A DNA stretch of 64,000 nucleotides, taken from Tritrichomonas musculus (lineage: Eukaryota; Parabasalia; Tritrichomonadida; Tritrichomonadidae). Under the pieces are notes generated by a model. It was not told the DNA's origin and ran no database searches. It worked only from the letters and a program-made list of their open reading frames with translations. The position numbers and the translations under genes are program-made. The stretch covers positions 6,346,769-6,410,768 of the forward strand of contig JAPFFF010000007.1 of NCBI GenBank assembly GCA_039105265.1, read 5' to 3'. Shown in pieces: positions 23,501-31,768 of this stretch (the first letter of the stretch is position 1; the number at the start of each line of letters is the position of its first letter).

Positions 23501-23975
23501 TGTAATCATTGTGACGAACTACTATCGCTGGACTTCCATTGTTGTTTCTAACGGTTGACTGTTTATTGAATGATAGGTTCACGACGTTGTTTCCGGTCCA
23601 TGAATGACCATCCCATATCAATGACCATGTATGACCAAACAGATAGTCTTTGAATTCGAATTCTAACTGTAACGGAATTTCATAGTTCGAATCGATATTC
23701 CATATCATCTCATAGTACTTACTTGATTGAGTGATCAATGACGGTTTATATAGATACAGTTGATCGGATTCATGTAGTTCGAATAGTGAGTTATCACTAA
23801 TCTCTGATTTAGTGTTTTTAATCAGCTCATCGATTTCTTTCTTGGTGTAGATACAATTGATACGAACATCATCAACTTTACTGTCTTTGGTGATCTTTAA
23901 TTCATCGTCTCTGACTTTGATTTTGTAACCGCGATCTTTCAATGTCATTGCACGCACAGCTAATGGGGTAATCAT
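17541..23975 (-). CDS. Giant modular fiber-like protein, 2144 aa
   Basis: The largest Maverick 1 gene. Two related modules stand near residues 68-370 and 1218-1560. Each has an ESD..Y.Y.PS motif, a TWDG or IWDG..W.G.. motif, QFYEV.P.P and then SSKII.ADNI.TMR.DLN.V. A Gly-rich stretch lies near 455-475, a Gly/Ala-rich hydrophobic segment near 1603-1633 (GIALGVAGCVIGATGLGVAG) behind a coiled coil, and a second coiled coil (LQQENESLKARLDALVNKL) near 2010 before a C-terminal head. This architecture fits a trimeric fiber or surface attachment protein, but I know no named family. The C-terminus points to the capsid genes, and the start lies 15 nt from the oppositely oriented minor capsid candidate. 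Confidence 0.7.
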   Translation of the reverse strand: MITPLAVRAMTLKDRGYKIKVRDDELKITKDSKVDDVRINCIYTKKEIDELIKNTKSEISDNSLFELHESDQLYLYKPSLITQSSKYYEMIWNIDSNYEIPLQLEFEFKDYLFGHTWSLIWDGHSWTGNNVVNLSFNKQSTVRNNNGSPAIVVRHNDYIAKWIRCFVDTVKDSDNYATILSKYVTNWRVMYADGTVINVSDDNVKLGESPHYDNIDVQQFGVKVSNDVSSNNMLYVLADININGFVTPLKWDLNITTPINLHYLNTRDNNPVIESFTYIREVTHSNKSIPEENTNNDIHIYIEKEYFEQKPDTADETYNPFDIMIAQQFYEVKPDPRECTTITTDNNIYSSKIIWADNIMTMRRDLNVVGGTVDVLAYDYSVLRAIINGIQEQLRLQAAYNEYIDSIRKGLAIASDIITILSGAVNMVKDLSTLSMTGENMNINTYRTEDFTFPGMGGPNDDYPGGKQPISGKFLLDMDTSAAGQVLKRFIPTQTEIPAATSSLTATDLVLNAMNSLTQIGTTTTTLIAGGLTLDRVPEMIDGVRVIQQSIQTITDSVRELRRRWREHRDNTIVDHTVENTDEMELDDLDDDVDRVETPTTRLTHDTSTNAGSGFGDHNLESLSNLTDEELLALNSSDVHVDQIGNDLILITSVTTGEVVYIRRRDHVQSITTPERIRFNSRRRVDTTSTWSYDGRTALEIEQMLLADRILFENTHPELQFVRNSDVDTGVDWTEVRDSTGRTVAIIDVTMLTRTSVDSDGISVNSHGSSVNVNSDGIHVNDDTRELIANEYNVVVVNHELTPTDDADVVIPGTTITLGDIEQMDWFQRYRLANEINGLRFRDSRSELGSTNNDDHTEVVYKNNVIGVIDRRHINQVTINDNQITLTNPDNQLTLTDHDIQWMRDHDEQHRSTLRVFISNINNRLEEINMDMEWLLDHPSLTDRYVVCRGSRILVPIVDAVLYIPRSIRKASTYSLEGESVDGESIPNKLSLQPLIDWCKSTESDISIPDDNNEAVSLNSCVNICKTFRDTIKGPLELLSYKIQEVESNQPSTSGDSEFDTVDGYPTYYVKHSDITTYEPTSTDSVQDPVIIMKISLPSELKSRFTTTVDLFKIHMRNLLILDWQGNVLNDFIISFDNGKFICPELTHNKARDCYTYSTRERDDPEIMFDKDLNIEPYSWYLNGDMTIHNLLNDDSLVSRKPVIKCDIIDAKNALRLQESDVYYFYRPSMITYDEHVKYDDTFGSETLEYECECYKMIYKIPESYEIPTNLTFKFTEYCLGNKWSLTWDGNKWIGDDIQGRFQSKIISKCQKRDPKPDNYGSTGCIIAVKRDTLNSRAICETNSNGLAYSLLRTCMRDEGGVYEPYIKFKDGSVVNGSDYSLSIGFTSADSSVKLDGYDLASVSCTIGNYSTSKLNISDIEQLYLDLVLPGQELVNRLSFTIDGDEVHRSGTNDNGYVDLKGAFDTVDRIGYVWSMRSKNDTGRDIILYLRHDYTDPIDEVNWDPSTNAFEYIIKQQFYEVSPNPNASTTLYTDFNITSSKIITADNITTMRSDLNLVTNNVDIVSYDVKEVKSKVDALSSEMVDQQSKTKYLQKEVDKIDMKANVGIALGVAGCVIGATGLGVAGKALSFASKGVANTVGRELVNTVTKVSDVGADVVTDMAGKLVDELPDIGADIFFGDMVSVPVSRMMKSRTVLSNTDKLNKIIEWCDQEYVPVEDMTFTDELDDPSKVAMTLTSTMDMCKRFRHTMKPMIKTLAQTMQLSRDDVIDIVGKVDGIDKNIQLIAEDIITDGSIRVKLMVRTISEFNDVDYDEQYVSLTITNGVISEYVGTDTFPSATMDDSSTQIIISNPQHVQVTGITIKENTLIRHLEFTTDDIAYTCDVDALQNKIDSLHNQLEQNDKSLAATLNEFPTVDEVNKALDTVKNESDIKYALKSEILTTSQLTSTLNEYMLKSDMPDDYATMGDLDGYALKSELDSYAKSYQDLSYIVGDHVAKIVTMTNQILNLQQENESLKARLDALVNKLTLIKYTFSVLNSNTIRYQFEKQLDEYDGTLYLSYNETKDNVTSVKEIKINISFNANNTPTSEYQCEPTKIWLNNIEFPLSSSNIMINATTNYILINSTFFTSNGILAEDNTKNEIHSL

Positions 23976-23990
23976 TTTATTACGTGTAAA
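23976..23990. promoter_or_regulatory. 15-nt divergent start region
   Basis: Only 15 bases (TTTATTACGTGTAAA) separate the start codons of the fiber-like gene (minus) and the minor capsid candidate (plus). The same gene pair in C is separated by 18 bases (48017-48034). In both, the fiber side reads ATAAAATG. Control signals must overlap the two coding regions or be shared. Confidence 0.6.
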
Positions 23991-24752
23991 ATGCTGTTAT
24001 CATTACAAAGTACCGGACCGGACTACAGTCATTTACAAGCAAACATTAACATACCATGGAATTGTGAGTACATTGAATATCATGTCGCTTCGATAAACAC
24101 TAGAGATCTATTGATAACTACAGAAGATGATGTAATCGAATTCGAATATGAAGATGATTATGGTTTTCACCAAAAACATAAATTGAAGTGTCTAGATCTG
24201 TTCAACGTTAGTAAGAAAGATGCTAATAGTATACTCACATGGGATAATGCTGAAAGATATTTAAGAGTCGGAGTTAACGTTGATGGTGATGGAAGTAGAG
24301 GTCGAACACTGATTACTCCGTTAACGAATGAATTCAAATTCACACGAATTGATCATCGCGCTGGATTAGTCACTGGACTATACAACATGAAACTCAATAA
24401 AATATATCCAGCTAATGATTTGATTATAGCTGAGAGACCGATTAGAGACTATGCGAATAAACTATATCTGGTATCGAAACAGGGTCAAGCTATTCAATCT
24501 AATATCGATGACATAGAATACACACCATCAGTCATAGCTAGTATCGATCATATCATCGACATAGATACACCAATCATCCAGAACTTCGAAACCTATGGTA
24601 AACCAATCAAAAATATCGTTAACATAGATTCATTCAAACAAATCGATCTACAACTAGTCGACTTCCAATATCAACCAGTAGTGTTAGCCAGTCCGATGTT
24701 CATCACCATTAAAGTTAAACCATGTGATAATCCAAAAATGAAATTACATTAA
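23991..24752 (+). CDS. Minor capsid (penton-type) protein candidate, 253 aa
   Basis: Related to the 243-aa gene in C (48035-48766). Shared blocks are INIPWNCEYIEYHVASINT, FANKLYLVSKQG..., EYTPSV.A.ID and the C-terminal LVDFQYQPVVLASPMFITIKVKP. The size, strand-rich sequence and terminal PMFITIK pattern fit the single jelly-roll penton proteins of Polintons. The fold is inferred, not shown. It starts back-to-back with the fiber-like gene, which suits co-expression of vertex and fiber. Confidence 0.65.
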   Translation: MLLSLQSTGPDYSHLQANINIPWNCEYIEYHVASINTRDLLITTEDDVIEFEYEDDYGFHQKHKLKCLDLFNVSKKDANSILTWDNAERYLRVGVNVDGDGSRGRTLITPLTNEFKFTRIDHRAGLVTGLYNMKLNKIYPANDLIIAERPIRDYANKLYLVSKQGQAIQSNIDDIEYTPSVIASIDHIIDIDTPIIQNFETYGKPIKNIVNIDSFKQIDLQLVDFQYQPVVLASPMFITIKVKPCDNPKMKLH

Positions 24753-24756
24753 AGAT

Positions 24757-25056
24757 TTACTCATTTGATTTGTTTTTAGATTCGAGTTGAGCTTTCAATG
24801 CTCGTAATTCAAGTAACTCTTGTTTCTTACGTTCACGATACGCTTTCTGTTGAGCTCTACGAGCGAGTACACGTTCTTCATCTGTTTGATACTTACGCTT
24901 ACGTCCACGATTGGATTTCTGTGGAGGAGATTCGGTAGTAACTTCATTAAGGAGTTCTTCATCAGATTGTTTGGATCTTAATGATTTGATTACTTCTGTT
25001 TCGTTGAAGAGTTCGGTGTTGATTCGATTCTCGATGTTTCCGTTTGAAATAGTCAT
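24757..25056 (-). CDS. bZIP-like small basic protein, 99 aa
   Basis: The centre is a basic region, RGRKRKYQTDEERVLARRAQ followed by QKAYRERKKQELLEL, with leucines at near-heptad spacing after it. The C copy (53624-53908) keeps the same order. This resembles a bZIP DNA-binding region with a short zipper and suggests a transcription regulator carried by the element. It starts at AATAAATGAC. The 3' end meets that of the minor capsid gene tail-to-tail, 4 nt apart. Confidence 0.7.
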   Translation of the reverse strand: MTISNGNIENRINTELFNETEVIKSLRSKQSDEELLNEVTTESPPQKSNRGRKRKYQTDEERVLARRAQQKAYRERKKQELLELRALKAQLESKNKSNE

Positions 25057-25102
25057 TTATTTGGGAACGAATTAAAAAATAAAAATATAATACGAATAAC
25101 GC

Positions 25103-25846
25103 TTATTTTTGAAAATGATTGAAGTATTCGCTAATGGGTTCATAGAGCTGATCAAGATACTTAGAATGTAATCTGATATCGCATCCATTCATTTCATATT
25201 CACCAATAGGAACTATTTGTTTTATAATCTCTTTAATATCTTTATTCACTGACATTGATATCGGAAGGTTGTCTCGATAGAACCATCTTTCAGATTCATC
25301 TTCATAGTGTTTACGTACTTGATCGAATGTTGATTTACTTCGACGAACGAGATGTAATATAACTCTGTTTGAGTTACTCGAAACAGGTTCTTTCCAGATG
25401 AGATATCTGTAATCGTGTTCATGATTCTTTGGTACCATACGTGGTCGTTGATGTTGAATCGTTGACTCCATTTCTTCACGTTCAGCTGTCGCCATCTCAT
25501 CGAGGAGCATGAATATATCAAGAGCATATCGCGGTGAAGCCCACATAGCTACCGCATTCACGAGTACTCTATGAACGTAATATCCACGTAAATCAATACT
25601 AACGTTAATTCTATTATCTAATGGTATCGAATCATTCAACTTCTTATTCTTCTGAAATGATTTCAATAACTCTTGAGTTTCTTTACTACTTTTCCAGTCA
25701 TTCGCTCTCTTCTTAGATTTACACGCATTGATAATAGACTGTACTTGATACATATCATCATCAATGGAGTGAATAATTCGTAACTTCTTGTTATACTGAA
25801 TGTATTCATAATCACAGTTGATTGGTTCACGAATAATTGTAGACAT
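25103..25846 (-). CDS. KilA-N domain protein, about 247 aa
   Basis: Residues 60-130 carry the KilA-N pattern: INACKSKKRANDWKSSKET, then RGYYVHRVLVNAVAMWASPR followed by YALDIFMLLDEM. A charged C-terminal half follows. KilA-N is a DNA-binding domain common in large DNA viruses and phages and often found beside other nuclease or regulatory modules. I start it at the ATG at 25846 (MSTIIREP); the frame extends four codons upstream without another ATG. It is absent from C and D in this window, so it is an accessory gene. Confidence 0.85.
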   Translation of the reverse strand: MSTIIREPINCDYEYIQYNKKLRIIHSIDDDMYQVQSIINACKSKKRANDWKSSKETQELLKSFQKNKKLNDSIPLDNRINVSIDLRGYYVHRVLVNAVAMWASPRYALDIFMLLDEMATAEREEMESTIQHQRPRMVPKNHEHDYRYLIWKEPVSSNSNRVILHLVRRSKSTFDQVRKHYEDESERWFYRDNLPISMSVNKDIKEIIKQIVPIGEYEMNGCDIRLHSKYLDQLYEPISEYFNHFQK

Positions 25847-25912
25847 ATTTGAATTCACGGAAAAAAATTAGATTAAATATAGTTTGAGGTAATTTCATGG
25901 AAACTCTCCACA

Positions 25913-26099
25913 ATGGTCGTAGATAGGGAAATTTCATGGTTTTCATTAATGATATTTCTACTGCGGAAATTTCCGCACTAGAGCTGAGAGGCTCGTAACA
26001 GCCGATTTTCGCTATATATCATCATGAATTTACGATTATCAATATATCGTTCTAGATGGTCGTAGATAGGGAAAATCCATGGTTTTTATCAGTGATATT
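25913..26099. repeat. 44-bp direct repeat pair
   Basis: ATGGTCGTAGATAGGGAAA begins near-identical 44-bp stretches at 25913 and 26056 that both run to TGATATT. Between them lie short palindromic bits such as TGCGGAAATTTCCGCA. The pair lies at the edge of the partial polymerase gene. Confidence 0.8.
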
Positions 26100-26966
26100 G
26101 GGTCTATAATTCTTCTTATCAATAGAGCTATATATCTGATATCTCGATAAGTCTAATGATTCAATGAGATTGATATACGGGAAGAAACCACTATCAGGAA
26201 CATCACGGAAATCATCAACAGATTCGAGTACGACTTCTTCACCATCGACCTTCTCAATGAACTCAGTCTTACCCGTCTTCTCATTCTTAGTCATCTTAAT
26301 GAACTTCACTTCGAATCTAACTGGAACGTAATCCCAGCCGACTAAATGGGGATTACCGCAATCAGAACTATATTCTTCAACTGTTATTTCGCCGAGGATA
26401 CATCGTATTAAATCTTCTAGATTCGATTCTTGATTCAAATGAAACACTCTACCAGATCCATTCATATCATATCCATATACAAGAGGTTTCCATTCAGATG
26501 ATTTCATCTTACGGATATTTCGTAATACCTGAGTAAACGCGTATTGTTTCTCACTATCATCATTAATATCAATCTCGAATGACTCATGTTTATTAACAGC
26601 CGTCATCATTCGTTTCATCTCAGACTGATATTCGGATTTATCGTGAACGTTCTCTTCATAACGACGTCTCTCTTCGGTTTTAGTTGATGTGTATCCGGTA
26701 TCGATGTTCATAAATGAACGGTCGAACAGAGCTTTCACTTGACGAGATATTTTATTTTGTTTACGTTTCTTAATAGATTCTCGTACTTCATTAAATCGTT
26801 TAATATAATCATTAACGCGAACACCTCTGAAATCGATACCTAGTTCTTTTTTCTTATCCCGCAATAATGGTATTAATTGTCTCATTACATATGATTTATA
26901 TCTTTTGAACCCCGGTAATGATAATATTTCGGATTTATTTAACTTACTCAATAGTTTGTTACTCAT
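26052..26966 (-). pseudogene. Partial DNA polymerase B gene of Maverick 1
   Basis: The product matches the N-terminal third of the polymerase B gene of C (49138 on). Shared blocks include KEISFDIDIGDDEDKR-like text, CSDNNPWVGNVFIPAKYQL-like text and FFPYINLSDLDLSQYQI-like text. The catalytic part is not present in the element, so this copy looks broken and unable to make its own polymerase. Starts at TATAAATGAG like the capsid-block genes. Confidence 0.85.
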
Positions 26967-27051
26967 TTATAATAGAATAAAAAATAATTATTTTAGCTCG
27001 ACATTAATTATTTAGAGATATCAATAATTGATGTTTTTGAAGAATAATCGA

Positions 27052-27303
27052 TCAGTGGAGTAAGCAAGTAATGACGTTGTTGATAGTCTCGATCTTTAAG
27101 TCAATAGCTTCGTCGTCGTAGTACGCAGCACTAAGGTTCTCATCAATATCGTAATCGATGACGTTGCATACGTTGAAATCCCTAACGATATCTACTGAGT
27201 CTAGGTATTCATGAAGATATTCGAGGATATCGTCGACGGACTGAATACGGTTAATGTCATCTACATAGTCATAGAATCCATCGATGATTGATTCGATAGA
27301 CAT
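27052..27303 (-). CDS. Small acidic TIR-encoded protein, right copy (83 aa)
   Basis: Right-end counterpart of the 58-aa frame. The first 50 residues are shared through the TIR, after which the frame continues into unique DNA with another acidic stretch (YDDEAIDLKIETINNVITCL). It starts in the same CCTAAATG context. The longer form here may be the original gene and the left copy a TIR-truncated twin. Function is unknown; the strong negative charge might suit a DNA-mimic or regulatory role, but that is only a guess. Confidence 0.5.
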   Translation of the reverse strand: MSIESIIDGFYDYVDDINRIQSVDDILEYLHEYLDSVDIVRDFNVCNVIDYDIDENLSAAYYDDEAIDLKIETINNVITCLLH

Positions 27304-27817
27304 TTAGGGTAGAAAAAAAATCATTTAAATTACGTTTGAGGTTATTTATAGAGATTTCGTTTACAAACAATTCATTAGTGAGTTCGTTTACAAACAATTC
27401 ATTAGTGAGTTCGTTTACAAACAATTCATTAGTGAGTTCGTTTACAAACAATTCATTAGTGAGTTCGTTTACAAACAATTCATTAGTGAGTTCGTTTACA
27501 AAGCTCTGTAGCTATATAGTTATAGAGGTCATCATATATGTTCCAGAGGGTCCTAGAATAGCGAAAAACAGGGGTTCTGGAGTACTCTGGAAGGGGTCAG
27601 AAGTAGTGTTTCTAGAGGGTCCCAGATAGGGTTTTTTCGTGGTTTTAGAGCCCGTGGAAGAGTGTTTACAAAGCTCTGTAGCTATATAGTTATAGAGGTC
27701 ATCATATATGTTCCAGGAGGGGTCTGGGAAGGTGTTGAACCTCTCTGGAGTACTCTGGAGGACCTGTTAAGGATGGGTGGAGCTATTTTTAGCGGAGCCC
27801 TCCTTAACTATTCTACT
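27151..27817 (-). repeat. Right terminal inverted repeat of Maverick 1 (667 bp)
   Basis: Reverse complement of 9488-10181, shorter by exactly one 27-bp unit of the internal tandem repeat. I saw one base difference near the second ATATATGATG block in the stretches I compared by eye. Confidence 0.92.
27365..27499 (-). repeat. 27-bp tandem repeat, five units
   Basis: Counterpart of the left TIR array, with five perfect units instead of six. This one-unit difference explains the whole length difference between the TIRs. Confidence 0.95.
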
Positions 27818-28070
27818 TTGATTGATTATCTTCGATCTTATTTGTTTGTTTTCGGGATCGAGTAGAATGATCAGATTTATCATAGTTATCATCTTGGTTT
27901 AAAGATTTGTCGGAGTATTGATCTTGATCACCAAATAATTTTTGATTATCTTTGATCTTATTTGTTTGTTTTCGGGATCGAGTAGAATGATCAGATTTAT
28001 CATAATTGTCATCTTGGCTTAATAAATTATAATGAATTTGATTTTGGTTTGCTGAATTGCTTGATCCCAT
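27818..28070 (-). pseudogene. 5' half of the low-complexity host gene split by Maverick 1
   Basis: The ATG at 28070 (MGSSNSANQNQ) lies directly behind TTTCATAATG, a good trichomonad initiator element, which supports this start over the upstream in-frame ATG at 28103. The product is hydrophilic, with two copies of a 26-residue-scale unit (NQDDNYDKSDHSTRSRKQTN). It breaks at the Maverick 1 edge and resumes at 9487. It is a host low-complexity protein of unknown function. Confidence 0.65.
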
Positions 28071-28144
28071 TATGAAAGTAAACAAAATTTCAATATCATT
28101 CAAAATTTAAAAGAAGCTTTGAAAAAATTCTATATATTTAAAAA

Positions 28145-28168
28145 AATTGAGAGGTCCAGTTTTTGGAA
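28145..28168. repeat. Third copy of the palindrome arm
   Basis: GAGGTCCAGTTTTTGGAA in the same orientation as the right arm at 8885-8903. It lies exactly between the split host gene and the Maverick B fragment, so it is likely an element edge. Confidence 0.6.
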
Positions 28169-28996
28169 TTTAGTTTATAATTATTTCTATCACTCCATTC
28201 ACAATATTAATTACATGTAGTCTTCTTCTATCTATTGTAGCAACTACATTTCCATTATATAGTACTTGTGTTATTTCTTCACCAGTTGTTTCATCTAATG
28301 TGTCATTAAAATCTAAAAGATTACCATGAGAATAAATATTATCCATTAGTTCTCCTCTTTGTTCATCACTCATTTGTTCTATCATTCTTGCTGTTATTGC
28401 TGGTGTTGTTCCTGGTACTGTCCAAGTATCTGTTGTGGCAACAAGGTCATAATGCTGATATCTAACTCCATTTGCATTGACTTCTATCTGTGAATTTATT
28501 CCAACAAATCGTACTTGACCTCCACTAATATTTGCTGTAGTTGGTGCTGAATAATCAATAGTAGCAACAATTGGGTCAATAGTCTCTCCTCTATGATCAA
28601 TAATATTTATCCATGCTTCCATTGTTTGCTCATTCAAGTAAGGATCTAATCCAATATCTCCATTTTGTACAAATGGTAAATTTATTCTGTCTTGCATAGA
28701 TAATTGTTCAATATCTCTCGCTGTGTATGTTGTTCCTTCCCATTCTATTGACCAATTATTATCAGTAGCTCTATGTATTCTATCTGTCATCTCAATATCA
28801 GCTGGTCTTATTAGAGTCCTTCGTTGAAATACATTATTATGGATAATGAGTTGGTCATTATAAAACAAATCATACACATTAAACCACTCTCTTCCATGAT
28901 ATTGGATACGTAATACTTCAGGATGACTAGCAACTAATGCATTTCGTTCTTCTCTTGTCATATCCGCAATATCTTCTAAGGTATACTGGATTCCAG

Positions 28997-29522
28997 ATAA
29001 AGATAAAGGAAAAAAGAGTCGACAAAGGAAAAATGTGTCGACCCAAGCTTTGTGATTAATATCAGTTCTTAATAAAAATGAATATAAATATGCATTTGTT
29101 AGCTCTATATTTTCGCTCATTTAGTTTTCCAAAAAACTGATATAATAATGCAAAATGGTTTTATTCACAAAAATTCGGCGGGCATATTTTATGCAAATTA
29201 TATAGAAAAATCCATATTTTAAAGAAGCATTATTTGAATATTTAAATAAATAAAACAATAGCTAATCAAAAGTTATATTTAAAATGCTCGTTAAATATAA
29301 AATATCTTAACCACAGAGCTTGAGTCGACATGATTAATTTTGTCATTCAATTACTCCATTTTCATAACTTCAGATATGAAAGTGAAAACTAATATTGCAT
29401 TATTGAATTACGATGTTTGGATACAATTATGCATATGTTAAAAGTTATAACTTTCGATTCTAATCCTATTTCTTGGGTCGACAGTTTTATCCTTCGTCGA
29501 CATATTTTTCCTTTATCTTTAT
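28997..29522. mobile_element. 526-bp TIR element with repeated GTCGAC
   Basis: Imperfect terminal inverted repeats of about 47 bp, tip ATAAAGATAAAGGAAAAA at both ends, each containing two GTCGAC sites. It lies inside the Maverick B fragment at a point where the C copy is continuous. No transposase is encoded; an open stretch at its left end runs on into flanking Maverick sequence and is not a gene. Family unknown. Confidence 0.7.
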
Positions 29523-30159
29523 ATTGATAACAGGAACTTGATTCCTAAGTGCAATCGTAGTTGAAGCTGTATTGGTCATTGTAGTCTGTGGTACAGTTAT
29601 ATCTGTTCGAATCTCATCTGTTTCATCTGTAACAACCTGTGGCTGAACTTCTCTATGAGTTCTCACTAATGATTGCTCAGTGGTTGTGATAGTATTTGTT
29701 GCATTATCAGTATCATTATCAGTTATTGTGATCGAGGATGAATTAATATTTAATGTTTCAGTTCCATTTGTATCTGGTCTATTCCTAAAGAAGTGTAAGA
29801 CATTCGAACCAAGTGTAGCAATAGCATTTCCTAACTGAGTTAGCGCGTGTGTTGTCGAAAGGACAACCTGTGTAGCTGAGAATGTTGATATAGCTCCAGC
29901 AACAGGATTTTGAACAGTTGTTGTTATTGGTAAAAATCTTTCCATAGTCATCTTATCAGCCTTCAAATCAACATTCACCAAAAACTTACCTTGAAAGCCA
30001 CTACCTCCATCACCTGGATAACCACCACCACCACCACCTCCTCCTCCACCATTTCCTCCTGGACCTGCTGGGAAAGGTCTTGTTTGATTTGTATTAATAG
30101 TTACAGAGTTATTGGACATATTTAATGTTGAAAGGGCACTTGCAATACAAACTGTTGAT

Positions 30160-31462
30160 AAAGGGGAACCGATTTGAGATTTTTTTCAAATTTGGATTTG
30201 TGATTTTTAAATTTGATAAATAATTTTAATTTTCAATTCTGATAAAATGTTAATTAGTAATAAAAAAAATTTTTCGTAGCAAAAAAAAGATATGATAAAA
30301 AAGATGTTTTTCATTCAAAAATTTAAACTTTTTGATACAAATCCTAATTTTTTATTCAATTTTTATTTTTATTCTCAAATGAATTAGAATAATATGTTTA
30401 TATCTTTTTATTAAATATAGTAATTAAAAATATATCATATGATAATACTTATATATATACTCAATTTATATATATTAATTATTTTGATAAAATATTAAAC
30501 CTAAAATAAGATATGCATTAAATTAATAGTATCTGCATTTTAAGAAAAAACGTTATTTAATGAGTAGATAACGTATTTTTTGTTTAATAAATAATCATTA
30601 TTTTGATAAACAAAAAATATTTGTTAAAAAAAGAATCAGTAATTCAATTAAATATGCGTTTAAAACAATTATTTATTATTCGTTTACATTAAAATTTAAT
30701 ATTTCAAATAAATCATAATTAATTTTTCCAATTTTAGATTTTTAATTTGCAAATTTATTGTCCATTGATTTGTATAAGATGATATTGAATCTTTTAAATG
30801 CGGAAATAAGTGGATTTTGAAAAAGAATTATGCATATTTTTAATAACAATTCAATACTAAAGTTTATATAAAAATAGGTTTTTTTCGAGTGAAACGAAAT
30901 CAATGAACTGGAATATTAATTTTTCTGCATTTTCAGCCAAAACTGATAAATAATTCTTTAAAAAAATTAATATTTCCAAATCATATTATATATACAAAAA
31001 GTTGTTTCGGAAATATTCAATTTTTTGGAAAATAAAAAAGTAATAATTGAAAAAGTTTTGAAATAAAAATTATTAGCTTTCAAAAAATAAAGATTTTATA
31101 TCAAAAAGTTATTTGGAAATAGTTCAAATTTTTTTTTGAATAATCTTACTCAGAAATATTATATATTGAATTATCTTTTTATTCCTACGATGAGTATTCT
31201 TTATTTATTCTCATTGAAATTAATATAAATATTTTTATAACTATATTAATTATGGATTACTAAATGTATTTCTATGTGTCAAAAAACACTTAATTGTATA
31301 TAAAATCTTGAAATAAAAGATTATTATTAGATATTTTATTCAATATATATTTTATGTTCCATTATATATTTTATATTATATAAATATATTTTAAAATATT
31401 TATTTTTATTTGTATATCTTCATTTTTTTTAACAAAAAAAATTGAGGCAAAAATTCCCCTTT
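30160..31462. mobile_element. hAT-like non-autonomous element, 1303 bp
   Basis: It begins AAAGGGGAA and ends TTCCCCTTT, flanked by the 8-bp direct repeat CTGTTGAT (30152-30159 and 31463-31470). An 8-bp target duplication with short TIRs is typical of hAT transposons. The inside is extremely AT-rich with no coding frame of note. It lies in Maverick B at a point where the C copy is continuous, which confirms an insertion. Confidence 0.75.
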
Positions 31463-31768
31463 CTGTTGATGCTAAAATATTTAATATACTATTCGCAACT
31501 GCTACACCTTGTTTAATACTATCAGTATATTCATTATACATGGCTTGAATTCTCATTTGTTCAACTAGATTATCAACTGTCTGTTTCAATATAGCATAAT
31601 CATAGGCTAATATATCTGTGATTCCACCAACAGCATTTTAGTCTCGACGCATAGTCATGATATTATCAGCCCATATAATCTTTGATGAATAAATATTATA
31701 ATCTGTCGATATGGTAGTGCATTTTCTTGGGTCTGGCTCTACTTCATAAAATTGTTGTTGAATAATTA

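Larger units (their letters stand above)
9488..27817. mobile_element. Maverick 1 (Maverick/Polinton), about 18.3 kb
   Basis: The element begins AGTAGAATAG at 9488 and ends with its complement at 27817, flanked by TTGAT on both sides (9483-9487, 27818-27822). Parts in order: left TIR, end gene, integrase, packaging ATPase, small virion-like genes, major capsid candidate, conserved 173-aa gene, giant fiber-like gene (reverse), minor capsid candidate, bZIP-like gene, KilA-N gene, partial polymerase B, right TIR. TIRs differ by one 27-bp repeat unit and, in the stretches I compared, one substitution, so the insertion is recent. It looks broken in one large place (the polymerase region). Its coding sequence is visibly richer in G and C than the flanking host gene. 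Confidence 0.93.
28169..31768 (-). mobile_element. Maverick B fragment (part of a fiber-like gene)
   Basis: Its sequence is close to 35703-37990 of Maverick C, with the same Gly-rich PGDGGSGFQGKF stretch and YTLEDIADMTREERNAL block. Divergence is a few percent by eye, so separation is recent. It is a broken remnant, interrupted by two smaller transposons and cut on its right by the insertion of Maverick C. About three breaks in all. Confidence 0.85.

Noticed and set aside
28997-29120. Apparent gene start (MSENIELTNAY) inside the 526-bp element
   Set aside because: The frame only appears because the insertion runs into Maverick B sequence; it is not conserved in C.
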